35,800 nucleotides of DNA from the NCBI GenBank assembly GCA_947496555.1, contig CANMDH010000050.1:1-35800 (forward strand), written 5' to 3'. Below are positions 33,295 to 35,800 of the stretch, piece after piece; positions within the stretch are counted from its first letter, which is position 1, and every line of letters starts with the position of its first letter. Position numbers and translations under genes: made by a program. Source of the stretch: an uncultured Aquimarina sp. GTDB lineage: Bacteria; Bacteroidota; Bacteroidia; Flavobacteriales; Flavobacteriaceae. The notes under the pieces are model-generated. The model had not been told where the DNA came from, did not search any database, and was given only the letters and a program-made list of their open reading frames with translations.

Positions 33295-34122
33295 ATGGGA
33301 CAACACATTACAACCAGAAGAATCTTAAGGATTATGGAACTATTACATCGAGAAGAACGGTTTAAATCTTGGAGCGCTATGGCTAGAAGTCTTAACTACT
33401 CTTCCGCCTCTTTTGACAAGGTAAGAAATGATGACAGAAATCTTCCTATTGATGTTATATATAAGTTTTTTGAAGTGTACAACATAAATCCTACAATCGT
33501 TTTTGATGATAGAAGGTGGAAAGATGATTATAACGCTAATGATGTTGAAGCTTTTAACTTTCTTTACGAAATGTCTAATTTTAAAGGAAATTCAGTCACA
33601 TTGGACAATGACCATATCGCAAAAATCATACTAATTCCAAATAGTGAAAATGAAAATTATGTTGGTAGTGTTCGAGATAACAATTGCATTCAAGAAAACG
33701 AAGAAAATTTCTTATATAACCAAAGGGCTCTGCTTCCTGGATTAAAACCAACTGGGCTTTACAGAGGATTTCAAGTTTTTGGAGATGAAATGGAAGATAA
33801 TTTATTCCACGGTGACTGGGTAATAGCAAGAAAATTAGAAAATTTTAGTGATGCAGTTTGGGGTAAAATACACGTAGTTGTAACAGACTTAGATATTTTT
33901 ATTTGTAGGGTTGTAGGTCAGGATAAAAAGAATGATGACTTGTATATTAGCTACGACAACGTAGATTATCAAGAACATACTCGCACCATCAAATCTTATT
34001 TATTTCAGGAAATATGGGTAGTTGAGCAAAGTATCAATAGAAGATTTCCTAAGCCCACAAAACAAACCAACATTGATTTTCAATTCCTTGAAGCCTCGAA
34101 GTCAATTGAATCTGAAAAATAA
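33295..34122 (+). CDS. S24/LexA-like phage-type repressor lacking the catalytic pair
   Basis: A 275-aa protein. Residues about 8-70 form an Xre-like helix-turn-helix (RILRIMELLHREERFKSWSAMARSLNYSSASFDKVRND, DVIYKFFEVYNINP). After a linker, residues about 145-245 match the S24/LexA C-terminal domain: LPGLKPTGLYRGFQVFGDEMEDNLFHGDWVIAR, then VWGKIHVVVT and DIFICRVVG. In active members the loop reads GDSM with a Ser nucleophile and the later strand carries a Lys. Here these positions are Glu165 and Cys204, so self-cleavage is not expected. It is the type of repressor used by prophages and integrative elements to control themselves. Operator-like repeats lie just upstream, and an excisionase-like gene and an integrase follow. 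Probable autoregulated control gene of the element, with a non-proteolytic induction route inferred. Confidence 0.8.
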   Translation: MGQHITTRRILRIMELLHREERFKSWSAMARSLNYSSASFDKVRNDDRNLPIDVIYKFFEVYNINPTIVFDDRRWKDDYNANDVEAFNFLYEMSNFKGNSVTLDNDHIAKIILIPNSENENYVGSVRDNNCIQENEENFLYNQRALLPGLKPTGLYRGFQVFGDEMEDNLFHGDWVIARKLENFSDAVWGKIHVVVTDLDIFICRVVGQDKKNDDLYISYDNVDYQEHTRTIKSYLFQEIWVVEQSINRRFPKPTKQTNIDFQFLEASKSIESEK

Positions 34123-34179
34123 TTAACAAAAAACGCCATCGACCGATAATGTACAAGGAATACAATAACACTTATAGTA

Positions 34180-34482
34180 ATGCATAATCAAAAAGAAGCC
34201 GACAGACTAATTACATTAAAAGATGTTTGTAAAAAACTAAAAACAAATGACATACGCACTGCCGCTAAATGGTGTGAAAAAGCTGGCATCCCGATTATTA
34301 AAAGAAAAAGGACGAGGCTTACCTATGAGTTTTTAGTAGATATAGAGCTAAACAAAGGAATTGCCCCATTTTTAAAAGCTAAATACCCGAATTCTTGGAA
34401 AGAAATGCTTCGTTTTTATTTAAAAAATGATTCCGAAGGTTTTATCCTCGCCGATCTTAAAAGTTCATCTGAAACCAAATAG
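34180..34482 (+). CDS. excisionase-like DNA-binding protein
   Basis: A 100-aa protein. Residues about 8-60 (ADRLITLKDVCKKLKTNDIRTAAKWCEKAGIPIIKRKRTRLTYEFLVDIELNKG) read as a MerR/excisionase-type winged helix: a first helix with LKDVCKKL, a second with TAAKWCEKAGI, and a basic wing. The rest (APFLKAKYPNSWKEMLRFYL) is helical. It starts 57 bp after the repressor gene on the same strand and converges on the integrase gene with a 35-bp gap. That position, between repressor and integrase, is what one expects for a recombination directionality factor; it could also be a second regulator. Confidence 0.6.
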   Translation: MHNQKEADRLITLKDVCKKLKTNDIRTAAKWCEKAGIPIIKRKRTRLTYEFLVDIELNKGIAPFLKAKYPNSWKEMLRFYLKNDSEGFILADLKSSSETK

Positions 34483-34517
34483 GTTGAAAATACCAGAAAT
34501 AAATAACTTTATTACAT

Positions 34518-35582
34518 TTAAAAGTTCAAAATCTTTTCTAAAGCATCATCTGTTTCTTTATGAATAAAATTACCTTGATACCCAATAGTTGTAGTTAAAT
34601 GGCCATGTCTGTATAACTTTTGTAGCATCTGTGGTGGCACTTTATCTCCTGCAATATTACCAAAGCTATGCCTTGCTATATGATTAGTCAATTTTTTATC
34701 AATCTCAGCTAATGAAGCAATTTCAGATAGGTTATTATTAAACTTTTTAGTCGCCGTCTTTATTTTAGCATACACATCTCTTGCATCTTTAGCATTTGCA
34801 TTTTTTAATTCAGGAAAAATAAAATCACCGGTCTTTTTCTGATCTTTCTTATAAATTTCTAGTATAGAAATAACTCTTTCAGGTAATTTAATCGAAACCA
34901 CCTTATTGTTTTTTCCCATTTTATAATACAACCTATCTTGTTTTATATCGCTCCACTTCATTTTTAAAACATCTGCCATTCGTATTCCAGCAAGATAAAA
35001 CGAAAAAAGAAATACATTTCTAGTATGCGCTATGGTTGTTCCTTCTTGTAAATCTAAATTCTCAATTCTTCGTATCTCAAATTCATCTAATCCTATTTTT
35101 AAAGTTTCTGGAAGTTTTATTCTAATTTTATCAGTTCCAAATGGATAATACTTCCTGTCCACAATCCCCATTTTTATTGCTCGATTATAAAGTAATCGAA
35201 TCAATATTAAAATGTTCATTATTGATCTTTCACTAATAGTTCCCTTGGCCTGGAGATAGTATTTAAACCTATTTAATAAAGCTTCATCAATCTCACTAAA
35301 ATTTAAGTTTTTACTCTCGACAAATTCCAGAAACCTATTAATCTTACTATTATCAGATATCGCTCTGTTATGTTTTTTTGCCTTTCTTAAATTTGCCACA
35401 TGCTCTTCTGCTAATTGAAAAAATGTATCTCCAGCTTTAGCTCCTTTAACTTCATCAATGATCTGTCTTGCAGAATATGATTTTTTAGACGCTTCATACT
35501 CTAAAATCAAATCTTCTATAGCATCATATCGCTTACGAATAAGCCTATTCAATTGTGAATATTTCGGGTTTTTCTTTGTCAC
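34518..35582 (-). CDS. tyrosine recombinase / integrase
   Basis: A 354-aa product from GTG 35582. It has a SAM-like core-binding domain at about residues 50-150 (GDTFFQLAEEHVANLRKAKKH ... RSIMNILILIRLLYNRAIKMG) and a catalytic domain at about 165-354. The catalytic set is present: Arg201 (AGIRMADVLKMKW), His301-x-x-Arg304 (HIARHSFG), His328 (RHGHLTTTIGYQ) and the nucleophile Tyr335. So the catalytic domain looks active. Family role: site-specific integration and excision of the mobile element. The frame stays open upstream to 35750 and that extension encodes the usual N-terminal arm-binding domain, but it has no start codon, so the GTG would give an N-terminally truncated protein. It converges on the excisionase-like gene and lies near the window edge, as is typical for an integrase at an element end. 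Confidence 0.85.
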   Translation of the reverse strand: MTKKNPKYSQLNRLIRKRYDAIEDLILEYEASKKSYSARQIIDEVKGAKAGDTFFQLAEEHVANLRKAKKHNRAISDNSKINRFLEFVESKNLNFSEIDEALLNRFKYYLQAKGTISERSIMNILILIRLLYNRAIKMGIVDRKYYPFGTDKIRIKLPETLKIGLDEFEIRRIENLDLQEGTTIAHTRNVFLFSFYLAGIRMADVLKMKWSDIKQDRLYYKMGKNNKVVSIKLPERVISILEIYKKDQKKTGDFIFPELKNANAKDARDVYAKIKTATKKFNNNLSEIASLAEIDKKLTNHIARHSFGNIAGDKVPPQMLQKLYRHGHLTTTIGYQGNFIHKETDDALEKILNF

Positions 35583-35750
35583 TTTTCTAGCTTCATTATC
35601 CCATTCATCTTTTCGGTTAAGATTAGCTAGATATAAATAATTCTGTTTACGATCTTTAGTTACTCTAATTGCTACTCTGTATATCTTACCACCAGAGCCA
35701 TCACTTTTGGGATGTAGTAGTACTTTAATTGTCTTAGTCTGAAAATTAGT
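35583..35750 (-). other. integrase arm-binding domain extension without start codon
   Basis: In the integrase frame these 56 codons read as an arm-type DNA-binding domain (TNFQTKTIKVLLHPKSDG, KIYRVAIRVTKDRKQNYLYLA, RKDEWDNEARKV), which matches the N-termini of Bacteroidota tyrosine integrases. No ATG, GTG or TTG occurs in the frame, and a TGA lies at 35751-35753. A GTG two bases out of frame (35752-35754) suggests a small deletion right after the original start, or use of a non-standard start. Confidence 0.6.
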
Positions 35751-35800
35751 TCACCTAATCTTTTCTCTTTTAAATATAATACACTTGCAAACTAAAGGTC

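Overview
The window is AT-rich DNA from a member of the Bacteroidota, most likely a marine Flavobacteriia relative. The evidence is a T9SS type A C-terminal sorting domain, SprB-type adhesin repeats, a TANFOR-family protein, lipoproteins with the acidic surface-export signal of Flavobacteriia (Cys followed by Ser-Asp-Asp), and a BT4734/DUF3987 primase module. No rRNA, tRNA, CRISPR array or IS transposase was recognised.

Left part (1-6240): remnants of an integrated mobile element. It holds an ORF without an ATG, an excisionase-like helix-turn-helix protein, a BT4734/VirE-N primase-associated gene broken by one frameshift, and an intact PriCT-2/DUF3987 ATPase overlapping it. About 1.5 kb of non-coding, repeat-rich DNA follows. 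It holds a cluster of TGAGG/CCTCA motifs in inverted repeats, six dispersed ~20-bp iteron-like direct repeats, and a 51-bp tandem array made of two ~25-bp half-units. A small one-TM protein ends this part.

Centre (6250-29290): the main feature is a ~20 kb, ten-gene minus-strand operon (29263 down to 9231) with junctions mostly between a 4-nt overlap and a 13-nt gap. In transcription order it encodes a 1613-aa exported beta-rich protein, a fibronectin-III protein, a 1676-aa SprB-repeat protein with a T9SS sorting signal, a PKD-repeat lipoprotein, a second lipoprotein, a TANFOR/FN3 protein with a helical C-terminal extension, a two-TM protein, a 765-aa exported protein ending in a PD-(D/E)xK-like nuclease domain, and a cytosolic protein that looks like its immunity partner. 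A lipocalin-like lipoprotein and a 786-aa predicted outer-membrane barrel follow on the same strand. I read the operon as a surface-assembled adhesin/scaffold carrying polymorphic toxin cargo. It is the best candidate here for an undescribed system, but the function is inferred.

Right part (29590-35800): accessory DNA with several unknown small proteins, small HTH proteins, a lipoprotein/four-TM/charged-protein trio, an S24/LexA-like repressor that has lost both expected catalytic residues and is preceded by operator-like repeats, an excisionase-like protein, and a tyrosine integrase. The integrase arm-binding region is open upstream of the first usable start codon but has no start of its own. 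This looks like one end of an integrated element.
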